Source: Debaryomyces hansenii CBS767 (Eukaryota; Ascomycota; Pichiomycetes; Serinales; Debaryomycetaceae). From it: a DNA stretch of 64,000 nucleotides. Both the position numbers and the translations under genes were made by a program. Below, one piece after another: positions 37,759-49,000 of this stretch. Numbering within the stretch: the first letter of the stretch is position 1; each line of letters opens with the position of its first letter. Location: positions 682,001-746,000 of the forward strand of contig NC_006049.2 in NCBI RefSeq assembly GCF_000006445.2, in the 5' to 3' direction. The notes under the pieces were generated by a model. The model was given only the letters and a program-made list of their open reading frames with translations. It was not told the origin of the DNA and searched no databases.

Positions 37759-39609
37759 TTAGTCTTCTATAGATTCTTCAACATCTAAATATGCCTCATT
37801 CATTAAACCAGCATTCATCAATATCTTGTCCCAATCACTATTAAATATCACCAAGGTCTCGCTTAGACCAATTAAAATCATCCCGCTACCAAGACCAAGC
37901 CACAAACCAAGTAGCTTTAGATCTGCAACCCTGCTTAGGACGATAGCTAAAGGTATGGCAAAAGCATAATAAACAAAGAAATTAATTATTCCACCTATCT
38001 TTTGCAGACCTTGCGCCCTTAAAACACCATTTGCAACAGATGCAATCCCATCAAAGATTTCTAGTACAGCGACCAATGGATTAAATAAGGCAACAATTAA
38101 TTCAGTAACACCTTCATCTTTTGTAAATAACTTGGCAATTTGTCTTTTGAAAGTAAATAAAATGAGGAAGTTAATATTTCCTGCGATTACAGATAAAGTT
38201 AAACTAGCTTTAGTTGCCATTTTGGCAGACGCCATGTTTTGCCCACCTATAAAATTTGCGATACGCGTAGAAGCAGCAATGCTTATAGCAAATGGGACCA
38301 TATAAGATAAAGATGCGATACTCAGTACCGCACTCTGAGCTGCTAATTCAGTAGTACCGAAATAGGATGCAAATAATGTCATGATTTCGTATGCCATATA
38401 CTCCGATTCGATCATGACAATGCCTGGAATTGCCAAGTGTGAGAGACTACCCCATTGTTGAAATATTTCTTTCATCGGTGCGATTCCATACCAGCATTTA
38501 TCACCGTCAACAAACATGACGTACATTATTAGTAAAAAATCAATAAACCAAAAGTTGATAACAGTTGCAATTGGTGCACCGATAAACCCTAAGCCAAAGT
38601 TTTTATTCCATACGAGGAATGTCGATAATAGGACATTAATTGGAAGACTTATAACTAAGATTCCTGTTCCTGCTTCAAAAATTCCTTGAGCTTGTAAGAA
38701 TCGCTTACTATTCTCAAATATGATATAGGCTGGTGCCCCAAGTATTAAAATTCTTAAGAATGAACTTGTCAAACGTAAAACCTCTTCGCTGTCAATAATA
38801 AACTTCAAGACGCTTGCTGAATACCACCACAAGAGTCCACACGGTATGTACACCACCAATGAGAACATTATACATCTTTGAACATGAATACCCACTAATT
38901 CATAATTACCAGCACCATATGCCTGAGGACATAATGTATCTAAGGCTGTAGCAATACCTTCAAAAATAGCAAATGTAATAGTAGAAGACATAGTGGCTAA
39001 AGATACTGCGGCTAATTCATTCTTACCTATATGACCAACAACTAGTAAACAGACTATCGAGAAAAAATGCTCTAAAAGGAAGGTAATAATCAATGGAAAT
39101 GCGTATCGTATTAACATCTTCATCTCAATAGCAAATGTAGTCTGCAAGTTCGCAAAATCTTCTAGTTCATTGTACGACGATTTTCCGGTTGAATGTGAGT
39201 TACGGGAGGACGAATTTAACAGGCTACGAGACCTTCCACTGCCTCTACTCCAACCATCTTCATCATTCTCATCATCCTCCGAGTTCGCGGCGGAATACCT
39301 TCTTTGGTGCTCTTCTAACAACCAACTATGGAATGATTCTTGGTCTTCATTTGTAGACTTTAGTGTAGATGGTAATGATCTCGATGTACTCACACTGGCA
39401 GTATCACTAATTTCGTTCTCAGTATGTGTAAGAACGGAACCACTCTCCCCTAATGATAGGAATGACCTTTGGTCCTCACCTCCACCATAACTAAATAGTG
39501 GTTGGTTGGTTGACGGTGGTATAAACAATCTTCTTCTTCTTCCTCCTACTGGTAAGCCGAGACCACCATTAGGATTAGCAAACCTATTTATTGTTCGGAA
39601 CAACACCAT
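37759..39609 (-). CDS. ERC1: MATE-family antiporter (Erc1-like)
   Basis: A 616-residue multidrug and toxin extrusion transporter. A 160-residue cytosolic N-tail (rich in Ser/Arg/Glu, with RRRRLF near residue 24) precedes 12 membrane spans. MATE signatures include LEHFFSIVCLLVVGHIGKNELAAVSLATM, CPQAYGAGNYELVG and ESEYMAYEIMTLFASYFG. In Saccharomyces, Erc1 and Ydr338c are the two members; Erc1 overexpression gives ethionine resistance and S-adenosylmethionine accumulation in the vacuole. Which paralog this is cannot be settled by eye. Part of the N-tail coding region is also open on the plus strand (39170-39490), judged a shadow. Confidence 0.75.
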   Translation of the reverse strand: MVLFRTINRFANPNGGLGLPVGGRRRRLFIPPSTNQPLFSYGGGEDQRSFLSLGESGSVLTHTENEISDTASVSTSRSLPSTLKSTNEDQESFHSWLLEEHQRRYSAANSEDDENDEDGWSRGSGRSRSLLNSSSRNSHSTGKSSYNELEDFANLQTTFAIEMKMLIRYAFPLIITFLLEHFFSIVCLLVVGHIGKNELAAVSLATMSSTITFAIFEGIATALDTLCPQAYGAGNYELVGIHVQRCIMFSLVVYIPCGLLWWYSASVLKFIIDSEEVLRLTSSFLRILILGAPAYIIFENSKRFLQAQGIFEAGTGILVISLPINVLLSTFLVWNKNFGLGFIGAPIATVINFWFIDFLLIMYVMFVDGDKCWYGIAPMKEIFQQWGSLSHLAIPGIVMIESEYMAYEIMTLFASYFGTTELAAQSAVLSIASLSYMVPFAISIAASTRIANFIGGQNMASAKMATKASLTLSVIAGNINFLILFTFKRQIAKLFTKDEGVTELIVALFNPLVAVLEIFDGIASVANGVLRAQGLQKIGGIINFFVYYAFAIPLAIVLSRVADLKLLGLWLGLGSGMILIGLSETLVIFNSDWDKILMNAGLMNEAYLDVEESIED

Positions 39610-39900
39610 TTCAATATGCTAAGTAAAATGCTATAAAATGCTGCGTGAAAGGAAATATGGTTAATTGAGGACTTTTCAGATAGTTGTAGAACAGTTCCTG
39701 AATGCAACCAGCTGTTCAAGCATCAAGATTCAAGCCAAGATGCGAGCAAAGGAATAAAATATCACAAAACTAAAAATGGAACATTTTCTACAATCGAAGC
39801 CTTAGACAAATTATGACTTATACTATGGACTATTTAGATTTTGTATTGGTTATAGTTACATAGATTATAATATAAAGTATGCTTGGTTGAAATGTACAAA
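39610..39900. other. Spacer between MATE gene start and DCW1 stop
   Basis: A 291 bp region carrying the MATE gene promoter; nothing further seen. Confidence 0.4.
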
Positions 39901-41259
39901 TCAGATGGCCATCCACGCAGAACCACCTAATACAATTCCTAACACAACCGCAGTTAATACACCAGCACCAGCCTTATCTTTTGTAGAAATATTCAAAACG
40001 TTCTTGTTAACTTCATCTTCAGTATTGGTTCCTGCAGTGGGGTTACTTTTTGAGCTACCTCCGTTATCTTTGGTGTAAACGGGGAATTCTCTCACTATTG
40101 TAGCAAGCATTGCTTCTAAGGCACACATCTGTTCACCTAATCCATACACTCCATCCCACCCAGAATGCGTCCAATCTTCGCCACATGTAATGTCATCATC
40201 ACCACCAGAACACGACTGTGCTGCAGCCTCCGCACTTTTATCAAGTTTATCTTCAAGTAAAGAAACAGTCTCGGGAACCAAAACAGTTGTTATCCCAAGA
40301 CAACGTGCAAACAATGAATGGAAAGACCTTTGATCGTTATTACAATGATTAGGCATACATGTCGTTTCATACATAACACCATCCTTGAAAAAGTAACTGG
40401 ACGCTTCGATGATTTCCGTGGCTCTTTCTGACCATATACTGTCCTCAGTAAAGTTGTACATGTATGCACATCCAGCAATAAATATACCATATGTGTAAGA
40501 CCATTTCTTGTCGGTGACATCAGTACAATTATCACCAATCTTTGCACCATCATGAAGGACTAATTCATCGTCTTCGGAGGTCAAAAACCCAACTTCTTCC
40601 ATCCAATCCCATACTTTTTCCGCAACTTTGGCGTACGACTCATTTCTGGTAAACCTAGCCAAACGAGCAGCGATATTGAAAAGACATCCATTAGCAATAG
40701 AATTCTTATAATCGTAACCTGAATTCCAGGTAAAAATTTGCCATCTTAACCCACCTCCACAATGCTCCGTATCCCATCTGGCATCCATAGTGTTGAAAAT
40801 GGCTTGCGTCATCGATAACCAACTATGGTCCTCTGGATCGGTAAAATTTCTTTCGACTGCTTCCATTACAGCCAAACCCCAAACACCTTGATCATCGTTA
40901 CCTTCTACCATGGACTGGTTCGATGGAATGTAATTAAATGATTCACCGGCTTGGTGATACATACCATCATATATCAAACTTTTCAATGTTTTGTTATCAT
41001 TATCGCAAAATGTGTAATAGTCTAACAATCCCCCAAATGCTTCACCAGCATTCCACCAATAGTTTGGACTTGCAAACATGCCTACTGTCCCACCATATTT
41101 GATACCTTCGTAATAATTGAGTTCCCCTTGAACTACGAATTTTGCTGCTTCACACACAGAATCCCTATCTCCCGCAGTTAGATTAAGTGCACCCGTAAGC
41201 GAGATATATATCGACAAAATAACTATACTGAACCAATTATTTTGGAATGTGAACCTCAT
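39901..41259 (-). CDS. DCW1: GPI-anchored cell wall glycosidase/transglycosidase, GH76
   Basis: A 452-residue GH76 protein with signal peptide (hydrophobic core ending near residue 24), the catalytic Asp pair in EGNDDQGVWG, and GGGLRWQIFTWNSGYDYKNSIANGCLF. A C-terminal GPI signal (hydrophobic AGVLTAVVLGIVLGGSAWM) follows a Ser/Thr/Gly-rich spacer. Dfg5 and Dcw1 are thought to attach GPI-proteins to wall glucan and are jointly essential. Segments such as NYWWNAGEAFGGLLDYYT and DGMYHQAGESFNYIP fit my memory of Dcw1 better than Dfg5, so that name is given with reserve. Numerous NxS/T sequons are present. Confidence 0.75.
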   Translation of the reverse strand: MRFTFQNNWFSIVILSIYISLTGALNLTAGDRDSVCEAAKFVVQGELNYYEGIKYGGTVGMFASPNYWWNAGEAFGGLLDYYTFCDNDNKTLKSLIYDGMYHQAGESFNYIPSNQSMVEGNDDQGVWGLAVMEAVERNFTDPEDHSWLSMTQAIFNTMDARWDTEHCGGGLRWQIFTWNSGYDYKNSIANGCLFNIAARLARFTRNESYAKVAEKVWDWMEEVGFLTSEDDELVLHDGAKIGDNCTDVTDKKWSYTYGIFIAGCAYMYNFTEDSIWSERATEIIEASSYFFKDGVMYETTCMPNHCNNDQRSFHSLFARCLGITTVLVPETVSLLEDKLDKSAEAAAQSCSGGDDDITCGEDWTHSGWDGVYGLGEQMCALEAMLATIVREFPVYTKDNGGSSKSNPTAGTNTEDEVNKNVLNISTKDKAGAGVLTAVVLGIVLGGSAWMAI

Positions 41260-41715
41260 ATTTGCTTAATTGGTGTAGTGATTGTGTTTATTCTCAATTT
41301 CTAAATATAGGTCTTCCACTCCCTATGTCCAATCAAATATATCAGATAAAAGATTGATCCGTTAATATTTATAATGATTTGGATTTTAATAACAAACTAT
41401 CAGTAACAGTTAATGTTTTTCAATAGTTGCATTAACTAATGTAATTGTTTTGTTATAACCGCCAGTTTCTATTACTACGAAGAAGATCAACACTAAACAA
41501 TGCCTCAATTTTAAGGCTATGAAATTATATACAGTACTATCTAATGACCTAAAAATACCAAGAATGCAAAAAAGCCTTCAGAACTTCAGCATTGGTAGTC
41601 ATTTACGGCATATAGAGTGTAGAAAACATGAGCGTAGGATGGAGGAGCATATTTTATAACTTGATGAAGATAAATTTATAAACTGAGATTGGAAGATTAG
41701 TTTTAGCAAGAGAGT
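41260..41715. other. Intergenic region DPI35-like to DCW1
   Basis: A 456 bp region containing the DCW1 upstream sequence; no ORF or RNA gene that I can support. Confidence 0.4.
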
Positions 41716-42720
41716 TTAATCGTGCAACCCAAATATGGCTAATAGCTGATCCAAGTTTCTGAGGACCACTCTATTGTTAGCAATGACCTTCAATTCGGGG
41801 CTGTTTATACCTTCATCCGAATGCTCAGCGAAAAGTGACTTAGTTATTGGTTTTTGGGGGGAATGTGAATGAATAAGGAATTGACTAGTATTTTCTCTGT
41901 CTAGTAAGACTGCGTTCCATCCCGATCTAACTGGACCGAGAAAGTCTTTGTCTTCACTATCGCCTATATGCCAACAGTTTTCCAAGTATAACTGTTTGCT
42001 GACATCACTGGGTGTTTCCAATGTGGAGGCCAAGAAACGCTGGTACACACTATCGAAAAACTTCTTATCGGGCTTAGAAGCGTCGAGGTCGTACGAGAGA
42101 TATATGTGATCCTTGGCAAAAAAGTCCATGAGACCCAAGTTTTTCAATATCTCCATAACACGAAGATCAGAATTGCTTGACACGACTAGATTAATATTGT
42201 TTTCTTTCAACTTGGTCAATGTAGGAATAACATCGTCGTATACCATATACGCTTCACGCCCAGTAAAATAGGTTAAGAGTCTTCTGCATAATTTGGCTGA
42301 TGTTTCATCTTTAGTATAATGTGGTAAATCGAACAACTTAACAATAATCTCCAGCCACCATTCATCACAATTCTTGATGTCTGATGATCGCTTCCCGTAA
42401 TTAGGATATCTCTCATATATCTCGGAGTATATTTTTGGGAACTCCTTCTCAATCGACTCTAGCGATTTATTTATCCCAAATTCCTCCATTGCAACTACAT
42501 GATATTGTTGAGCTATTGGGGCCTTTGGGGTATATAATGTCCCGAATACATCGAAAGAAATGAAATGTGGTTTTGGAAATTGTTTATTGGAACCTCGGAC
42601 CATTTTTTTGTGGTCATGAAAGGGATCGGATAAGAGTGGATCACTACTAGATTGCACTGATCTTCTAAATGAAAGTAAGGCACTCGAGAATCTTATCTTT
42701 TTGCTTCTTAATGGAATCAT
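41716..42720 (-). CDS. DPI35: HAD-superfamily hydrolase, Dpi35/HDHD3-like
   Basis: A 334-residue haloacid dehalogenase-like protein. Motif I is FDVFGTLYTP (the second usual Asp is Phe, as in some HDHD3-type members), motif II VVSSNSD, the motif III Lys is in SKPDKKFF, and motif IV is IGDSEDKD. Loss of the second Asp in motif I argues against classical phosphatase chemistry. The N-terminus up to Met40 is basic and Ser-rich, consistent with a mitochondrial signal; Met40 (MVRGSNKQFPKPHFISFDVFG) could be an internal start. Saccharomyces Ymr130w/Dpi35 is of unknown role. Confidence 0.7.
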   Translation of the reverse strand: MIPLRSKKIRFSSALLSFRRSVQSSSDPLLSDPFHDHKKMVRGSNKQFPKPHFISFDVFGTLYTPKAPIAQQYHVVAMEEFGINKSLESIEKEFPKIYSEIYERYPNYGKRSSDIKNCDEWWLEIIVKLFDLPHYTKDETSAKLCRRLLTYFTGREAYMVYDDVIPTLTKLKENNINLVVSSNSDLRVMEILKNLGLMDFFAKDHIYLSYDLDASKPDKKFFDSVYQRFLASTLETPSDVSKQLYLENCWHIGDSEDKDFLGPVRSGWNAVLLDRENTSQFLIHSHSPQKPITKSLFAEHSDEGINSPELKVIANNRVVLRNLDQLLAIFGLHD

Positions 42721-43027
42721 ATCAATTACTGGTAACCAATTAATGCATAAAGAATATAATGCATAAAGAATATTTTATACTTGCAAATTCTTTCGTCATG
42801 ATGCCCATTCTTTATCAACATATTTGTATCGTCGCGATATCGGTCCCTATGAGATCTACCCCAGATTTGTAACAAACCAATCCAAATATCATACAAGCAT
42901 GTCTTCTTTGCCCTCTACAATATCCACCAAATTACTTACTTAGCTACATTTCCAAAATTACTCGTAATAAATATAGTTCTATTCACTCTATAAATGGTAG
43001 GCAATAAAAAGAGTACCATGTGAACCA
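42721..43027. other. Spacer APM2-like to DPI35-like
   Basis: A 307 bp upstream region of the DPI35-like gene with a tandem AT-rich duplication near the ATG (ATGCATAAAGAATAT occurs twice, around 42743 and 42758). Nothing else seen. Confidence 0.45.
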
Positions 43028-45094
43028 CTAATCTACAAACTGAAAACAATTGAGACCCAATTCAAAATTATAATTACAATCCCGAGTAGAAAGACTCTCA
43101 TCCTCAACCTTATTTGAGCTGTGAGTGTCAGAATTGGATTCGGTGATATACCTGACCCATGGAAAGCATGTATATTTCATTTGTTCCTCTGCAACCTTCA
43201 AATAAGTTAATTTAAGACCAGAATAAGATAACATTGGAATATTGAAAGAACACTTCACATGGTTAAAGTCTTGTGAAAATTTTATCAGCTTTTGGATTCT
43301 CTTAGACAAAGATGAAACTGCGCCATTGACACCGTAATATCTATCGAGATCTTCCTTGGCCTCAGTATCATCATCCAGATCTTCTATCGCATCAGACTGC
43401 TGCATATATTTATTATTAAGCGAGTCCTGTACTGCCTCCAGGGTTAATGTATCGTTATCTTTTGAGGCTAATGCCATTTCCGCCATCATTTTCATGGCGC
43501 CTATTTTCCCATTAACATTATCAACATACCAGAATAATTCAGAAGAATCAATCTTATAACTAACATTACCTATTTCAGCCTTAAACTTCATTCCGTCGCT
43601 GAATTCATTAGCCTCATGGTCAAGTCTAATCAAATGTGGATTTATAGGAATTTTAATTATCAAATTACGACAGTGTAATCTTTTCTTGAAGTTTGTGGAA
43701 AGAATACACATAATTTGTAATTTATTTGACAGTTTAAGAATTCGGTATGTTGGTTTTACCATGATAAGGGGAAGCTTACGCTTCTGCTTTTGTTGCTCCA
43801 CATGGTATGTCATGAGTACAAATTTATCATCTGGAGGAATGAAGTTAATAATGTTCTCCTTATAGACAGAAGCTAGTTCTATACATTGATGGAATTGAAT
43901 ATTTCGTATAGGAATCCTATGGTTCTTCTTCTTTCTCTTTCTATGATTTTCGTTTGGAATGTTCTCACTGACAATATCGTCCGTAGTTTTAGTATCCTCA
44001 TCTCCGAGCTCAACAGTTGATTTAATATCATCAAGACCTTCCTCAATTCCGTCTTCGCTTAGGTTTTCATCATCACCATCAACTGTCAAGTTACTATCCT
44101 CCAATTTCAATTGGTTATCGGATCTAACCGTGTCTCCATTCTTTGGGTCTTCATATATCATATATTCGTCTTCATTATCTATTCCTGAAATGTACTTTTC
44201 ATTAAATCCCAATTTACAAACTGGCATCCCCGAAAGATAACATTTGACTAAGCATCTGCCGTAAACTTCATTTCTTTTGATGGAATTTGTGCTTAGACTA
44301 AATAGAAATTCACAGTTCTCTATTATATCGATGTAAATTTCGTTTTTGGGGTAGAAAATACCTTTCGGCCGCCAACTAATGGCCAGCGATGTTGCTCTTA
44401 ATACAGAAGTATTAATATACGAAGTGTCTGTATCTATTATATCAGCATTGACCGCTTGATTATGGGTTGATTTAACTTTCTTTATTTTATCCTTAGCTTG
44501 TTTACGCTTGTGGTCAGATTTATCGCCAACCTCTATATCTGATTCAGATGAGTACTCATCCCTTTGTTCCCCATAATGACCTAACTTAGGAAGATTGGCT
44601 TCAACTTTAATATATTCTCGAAGAATCTTATAATCCGTCACCTGAACAATTCCAAAATCCATGCACTCATCCAACAATTCAAAAATTAACGTAGAACTAT
44701 CCATTATCACTTCCTTACTTAGTTTGGCCCCGATCCTTAAATCTTCTTGAGAGGTTTTCTGCTTTCTGGCCATGTCACATATGTAATGAAATAGAATTCC
44801 ATAAAAATTATGCAAAAATACAACTGTCAGCATTGCATTGATATTTTTCTTCGTAACCGCTATCAATATAATATCATTATCTCCTCTCATATACACATAA
44901 TTTATACCTCGACTGTGAATAAAAGGTGTTCTTTCTTCCGGTAGTAGGTTTTTGTATGCATTTTCGAAGTTTTGCAAGACTAGCGTTTGATCCGGCAAAC
45001 TATTATTATAGCTTCTATGCAATAACAACTCGCTCCGCAGGTAGTCTAAATGAGTTTCCGGCCAATGAATTATGTATAACGAATACACCACCAT
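43028..45094 (-). CDS. APM2: AP-1-like adaptor medium (mu) subunit
   Basis: A 688-residue mu-adaptin. The N-terminal longin part has INYVYMRGDNDIILIAVTKKNINAML, and the C-terminal mu-homology domain starts near residue 230 (ISWRPKGIFYPKNEIYIDIIE) and ends with YLKVAEEQMKYTCFPWVRYITES, the usual PWVRYIT box. Long Asp/Glu and Lys-rich inserts split the domain, which makes it longer than Apm1 or Apm4. Apm2 forms an AP-1 variant for sorting between Golgi and endosomes. The very N-terminus (WPETHLDYLRSELLLHRSYN) departs from the family, and an upstream exon or error cannot be excluded. Divergent from the next gene, 169 bp apart. Confidence 0.7.
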   Translation of the reverse strand: MVVYSLYIIHWPETHLDYLRSELLLHRSYNNSLPDQTLVLQNFENAYKNLLPEERTPFIHSRGINYVYMRGDNDIILIAVTKKNINAMLTVVFLHNFYGILFHYICDMARKQKTSQEDLRIGAKLSKEVIMDSSTLIFELLDECMDFGIVQVTDYKILREYIKVEANLPKLGHYGEQRDEYSSESDIEVGDKSDHKRKQAKDKIKKVKSTHNQAVNADIIDTDTSYINTSVLRATSLAISWRPKGIFYPKNEIYIDIIENCEFLFSLSTNSIKRNEVYGRCLVKCYLSGMPVCKLGFNEKYISGIDNEDEYMIYEDPKNGDTVRSDNQLKLEDSNLTVDGDDENLSEDGIEEGLDDIKSTVELGDEDTKTTDDIVSENIPNENHRKRKKKNHRIPIRNIQFHQCIELASVYKENIINFIPPDDKFVLMTYHVEQQKQKRKLPLIMVKPTYRILKLSNKLQIMCILSTNFKKRLHCRNLIIKIPINPHLIRLDHEANEFSDGMKFKAEIGNVSYKIDSSELFWYVDNVNGKIGAMKMMAEMALASKDNDTLTLEAVQDSLNNKYMQQSDAIEDLDDDTEAKEDLDRYYGVNGAVSSLSKRIQKLIKFSQDFNHVKCSFNIPMLSYSGLKLTYLKVAEEQMKYTCFPWVRYITESNSDTHSSNKVEDESLSTRDCNYNFELGLNCFQFVD

Positions 45095-45263
45095 CTGACA
45101 CGTAACCCAATGTTTATCTTAATCGGAAGTATCTATGGAGATGATTTTAAACGTTTATGACAAAATGCGACATCAAAACTGCAAGATAGATACGACATTC
45201 ATATAGACGGTTGAATGAAGATACGGTCTTAGAAGTAGAAATTGTAACCTCAACATACAGATA

Positions 45264-45791
45264 ATGAGTTCTAAAACGATAAGGAAAGCAGCAGTTATAG
45301 CAGGAAAACAATTGGAAGAACAAATTTCCCGATTGAACTGTGGGAGCCATAAGAATTATTGGAAAATTAGAAGTAGCTTAGCTGCAGATGGATCAGTCGA
45401 AAACCGGCTTGAAGTAGACTATAAGTTCAAGTCGTTTGCTAAAACATGGAGTTTCTTGAATCTGATTGCATACCACGCGGATAATGTGAAACATCATCCT
45501 TCGATAGATACAACATACAACAAAGTGAATATTAAGTTAACTACTCATGATGCAGGGAACAGAGTGACTTACAACGATTTGAAATTTGCACAATTTGTAA
45601 GAGATGAATTCGAACGAGAGAGACCACAGAATGTGTTAAAGATGGAAGAACTAATCAAGGATGCTAGAGGACAATTTTCTTTTTCACAGGCATCTCAAAT
45701 TATTGACGACTTAGTAGCATCGGACAAGTCTTCCAACTTAGAAAAGGCCTCGAAACATTCAGATCCTTCGAAAAACAGTAATGGAAAATAG
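45264..45791 (+). CDS. Pterin-4a-carbinolamine dehydratase-like protein
   Basis: A 175-residue protein with the PCD fold signature HADNVKHHPSIDTTYNKVNIKLTTHD, including the clustered His residues that bind pterin, and an upstream FLNLIAYHAD helix. Animal and bacterial PCDs recycle 4a-hydroxytetrahydrobiopterin. Budding yeasts are not known to use that cofactor; the Saccharomyces relative Yhl018w is mitochondrial of unknown role. The N-terminus (KTIRKAAVIAGKQLEEQ) could be a weak import signal. A Ser/Lys-rich tail of about 25 residues is extra. Confidence 0.75.
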   Translation: MSSKTIRKAAVIAGKQLEEQISRLNCGSHKNYWKIRSSLAADGSVENRLEVDYKFKSFAKTWSFLNLIAYHADNVKHHPSIDTTYNKVNIKLTTHDAGNRVTYNDLKFAQFVRDEFERERPQNVLKMEELIKDARGQFSFSQASQIIDDLVASDKSSNLEKASKHSDPSKNSNGK

Positions 45792-46034
45792 AGAAGCTCT
45801 TCTGAAAGACGAAAGGTAATAATAACGAAAATAAATCAATAGGTTTCATTGTTCAACCTACATTCTCTGCTACAACTATATTGTATAGAAAATTGAAACT
45901 GGTTAAGGGCCTTATTATTTGGTAGGTAAACAGGAGTAAATAGAACGTTTACTTTCCTAATAGGCTTACAAGTACATATATCACTCAACTATATTACAAT
46001 TTTAATTCTAAATATCTAAATTAGTATGACAAAC

Positions 46035-49000
46035 CTATGTGTAATTCACATCTCTCTTCGCTACACAGTAAGCATCACGAACCTCGATCGCTTCGTAGGT
46101 ACCTTCGAGGCTTACCATATCAGTATATTCGTAATCCCAAATATCCTCAACGGTTTTTGTTTCCACAACTATTTTACTATGTTTATCTTTGCGGCCTGTT
46201 TTCTTATGTTTATGCTTTGGATCAACCTGTTCCAGAGTTCTCGTATAAATAAGTTTGAATGGAGGCACACCAGAGAAACTGAACTTAATCTCTGTTTGCT
46301 CACCTTCGTGAATATCTTGCACGACATAACTTCCTTGATTTATCTCGACAGAAGGAAGTTCATACACCTTTAGTTTCAATTCTTCGAATTTTTCCTGCGA
46401 ATTTGTCAAATTTACTAAACATTGATTTGCAGAAGAATCCAGCAACGCTTCGATAGAAAGCTCACCTGCCTTAGAAGCTAACCTTTGAAATCTATGGCCC
46501 AGTTCTGCCTTTTGTAACTTATCATTAAATCTATAATAGACCATAAAAGGAGGAATACCAGACATATTATATAAGATGTGGTCGCCTACACAATAGTGCG
46601 GTCTCTTCTGCATCTTAGAGATATTCGGGACTTCTGTAATAGAAATAACGTAGTTATTCAATTGCGAAAATTCCTTTTCAGTACAACCATTTGCATCGGT
46701 CAATTCGTTTATTGTTAGAGTGTGCTCTCCCACATTCATTGTCTCAAATAATAAAGAATCCTTTCCATTAATTTTAGCTTCATTCAACTTTAATTCTGGT
46801 TCCATTATATTCTCAAAAGTAAATGTTTCACTCATTCCAGTAGCTTCGTGTCTTAGGGATGCGTCGATTCTAAAGGGGTATTCACCCACAAAGCTAATAG
46901 GAATTTTTGGCAAAGGCTCATCACGTCTTAAGCTAGTCTCACAGATCTGAAGGAATTGATCTTTTCTAAAGTTAGCTTTAGGAGATGGGTTGATATCGTA
47001 TCTGACACATGGCAATACTTCATTCTTCTTTGGAATCCTCGATACCTTCTCACGGGTATACAACTTATCATAAATCCCCTTAAAACGGTGTTCATATTTA
47101 CCGCTATATTTAGTTGGCAAGTTGATGGTAATGTTATGATCATTGACGGTCATGGACCTAGATTCGACTTTTCCTGTAGGTAATGTAATATCGTAGTCTA
47201 TTACAAAAGGCTTAACACCTTCCAAATTTAATCTTATTTTATTCCCACAATTTTGACATAATGGTTTAAGGTGCACAAACAAATCGTTCTCTTCCAGATG
47301 CTGCTTTAAAACTTGCTGATCTTCAGTTATCAAAGTTAAATTAGGTCTATTGTAGTATGATACAGAAACAGCCTTTTGAGTACCGATTTTACCAACACAC
47401 CCACCATTAGTAAAAGACGACAACAAGTAAGTTCCCTCCTCTTTAACTAGCAATGATTTACTATTTCTCAACGTACGCATCTGAGAATTACTAGCGTTGT
47501 GTAAATCGCTAACAATATATTCTAAAACATCTGATGAGGCACTGCCAATGGATGATTTTAACGACAATGGAATCTTGTAGGAATCCCCTTCGATAATTTT
47601 TACGCTCTTATATGATGAATCAGTATCAATTGATATTTCAGGTACATCTGATCTGGCTTTAATCTTAATGGATTCACGTTTGTCAAAATCAATAGGACAA
47701 GACAGGCCATCCTTTGCTTCTGATAATACAATTTCAAAGTTTCCGCCAGATTTAAGCGAAGGTGTAACAATATTAAATGTACTATCAGAAACATTCAATA
47801 ATTTAGACGTTTCAATCAACTTTTCACCTGTATCAATATTTAGTATATCATAATTGAAACTAAAAGGCGCATTTCCTTTCAAAGATAACGGGACAGTCAC
47901 AGATTCACCCATACAAGCGCTAAATGTTTTTAAAATTTCCCCCTTGGTCTCAAAAAAAGATGCTTTGGATCTTTGATTAAAGTATGTCAGATAAGTATGT
48001 TTCTTTTCATCTAATAGTATTGGTTCTTTATGGTAATTAAAATCCTTGAGACTGTCGAACATGATAACGTAATTTCCTTCTTTTGGAGGTCTATACTCAA
48101 ATTTATAGTCCTTATCAAATGTTTTCAACAATCTATTGCTACGTCCTCTTTCATTATAAACAGGTCTCAAAGTACCATCAGATCTATTTTGATACACATG
48201 ATATTGGATAAAAAACGGCGGCTTCCCCAAAAATTCAAAATCAAACTTGTAACCAGTCATTCCAACACATTTATCAACTACAGGCTCTGCAACGATTTCT
48301 ACCAGAGGCGGTGTTGCTCTTTCAACCGATACTACCTTGCTTGTCATTATGTCACAGGGGCAGTACTTCGATCTACCCTTAATTACACTATAGGTCCCAG
48401 GCTTATCACATTGAATACCCCTTGACAACTGTTGAGAATTATCATAAGTATTAGTGTAGTTAGTTGATAATAATGGATCACTAGGGTGTATGTATTTAAT
48501 ATCAATTTCAAGTGGAAAGTCTTGCTCCTTTAGATTTTGATAATTGAAGGATAACAGTTTAGTACCGTTTACCAATAGAACTTCTTGTGGGTCTGGATCC
48601 GCTATTTCAACTTTTGGTGCTTGCTTTAATTCAATAGAATACCAAACATCTTTATCTTTAGAAGAAGGATTATATACCTTCTTGTTTTCAAGAATATCCG
48701 ATACTTCTAATAATTGAAACTCCAATTTACCTGCGCCCAGCTTTGGTATAATATCAACGTTACGGAATAGTTCTTGTTCTAGTATATTACGTGTAACCCT
48801 ATGAGATTGTAACCAGGACAAATTATTGAAGTTCTTATTATTTGAACTCTGTGTTTCATGTAAGCTAGTATCACTAACAGTTACATTAAATGACTTATAG
48901 TTTCTCCCATTCAATCTGGTCTCAAATTTCAAAACAACAGGACCGACACCAAATGAACTAACTAACGGAAGGTTAATATCAAAATCACCATTACTGATAT

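Noticed and set aside
45050..45130. Upstream exon for the APM2-like gene
   Set aside because: A CAG precedes the ATG but I found no matching GTATGT and branch site nearby, so the ATG model is kept.
48030..48425. 131-codon plus-strand ORF inside POM152
   Set aside because: Antisense to a well-conserved coding region, with no recognisable domain; a shadow frame.
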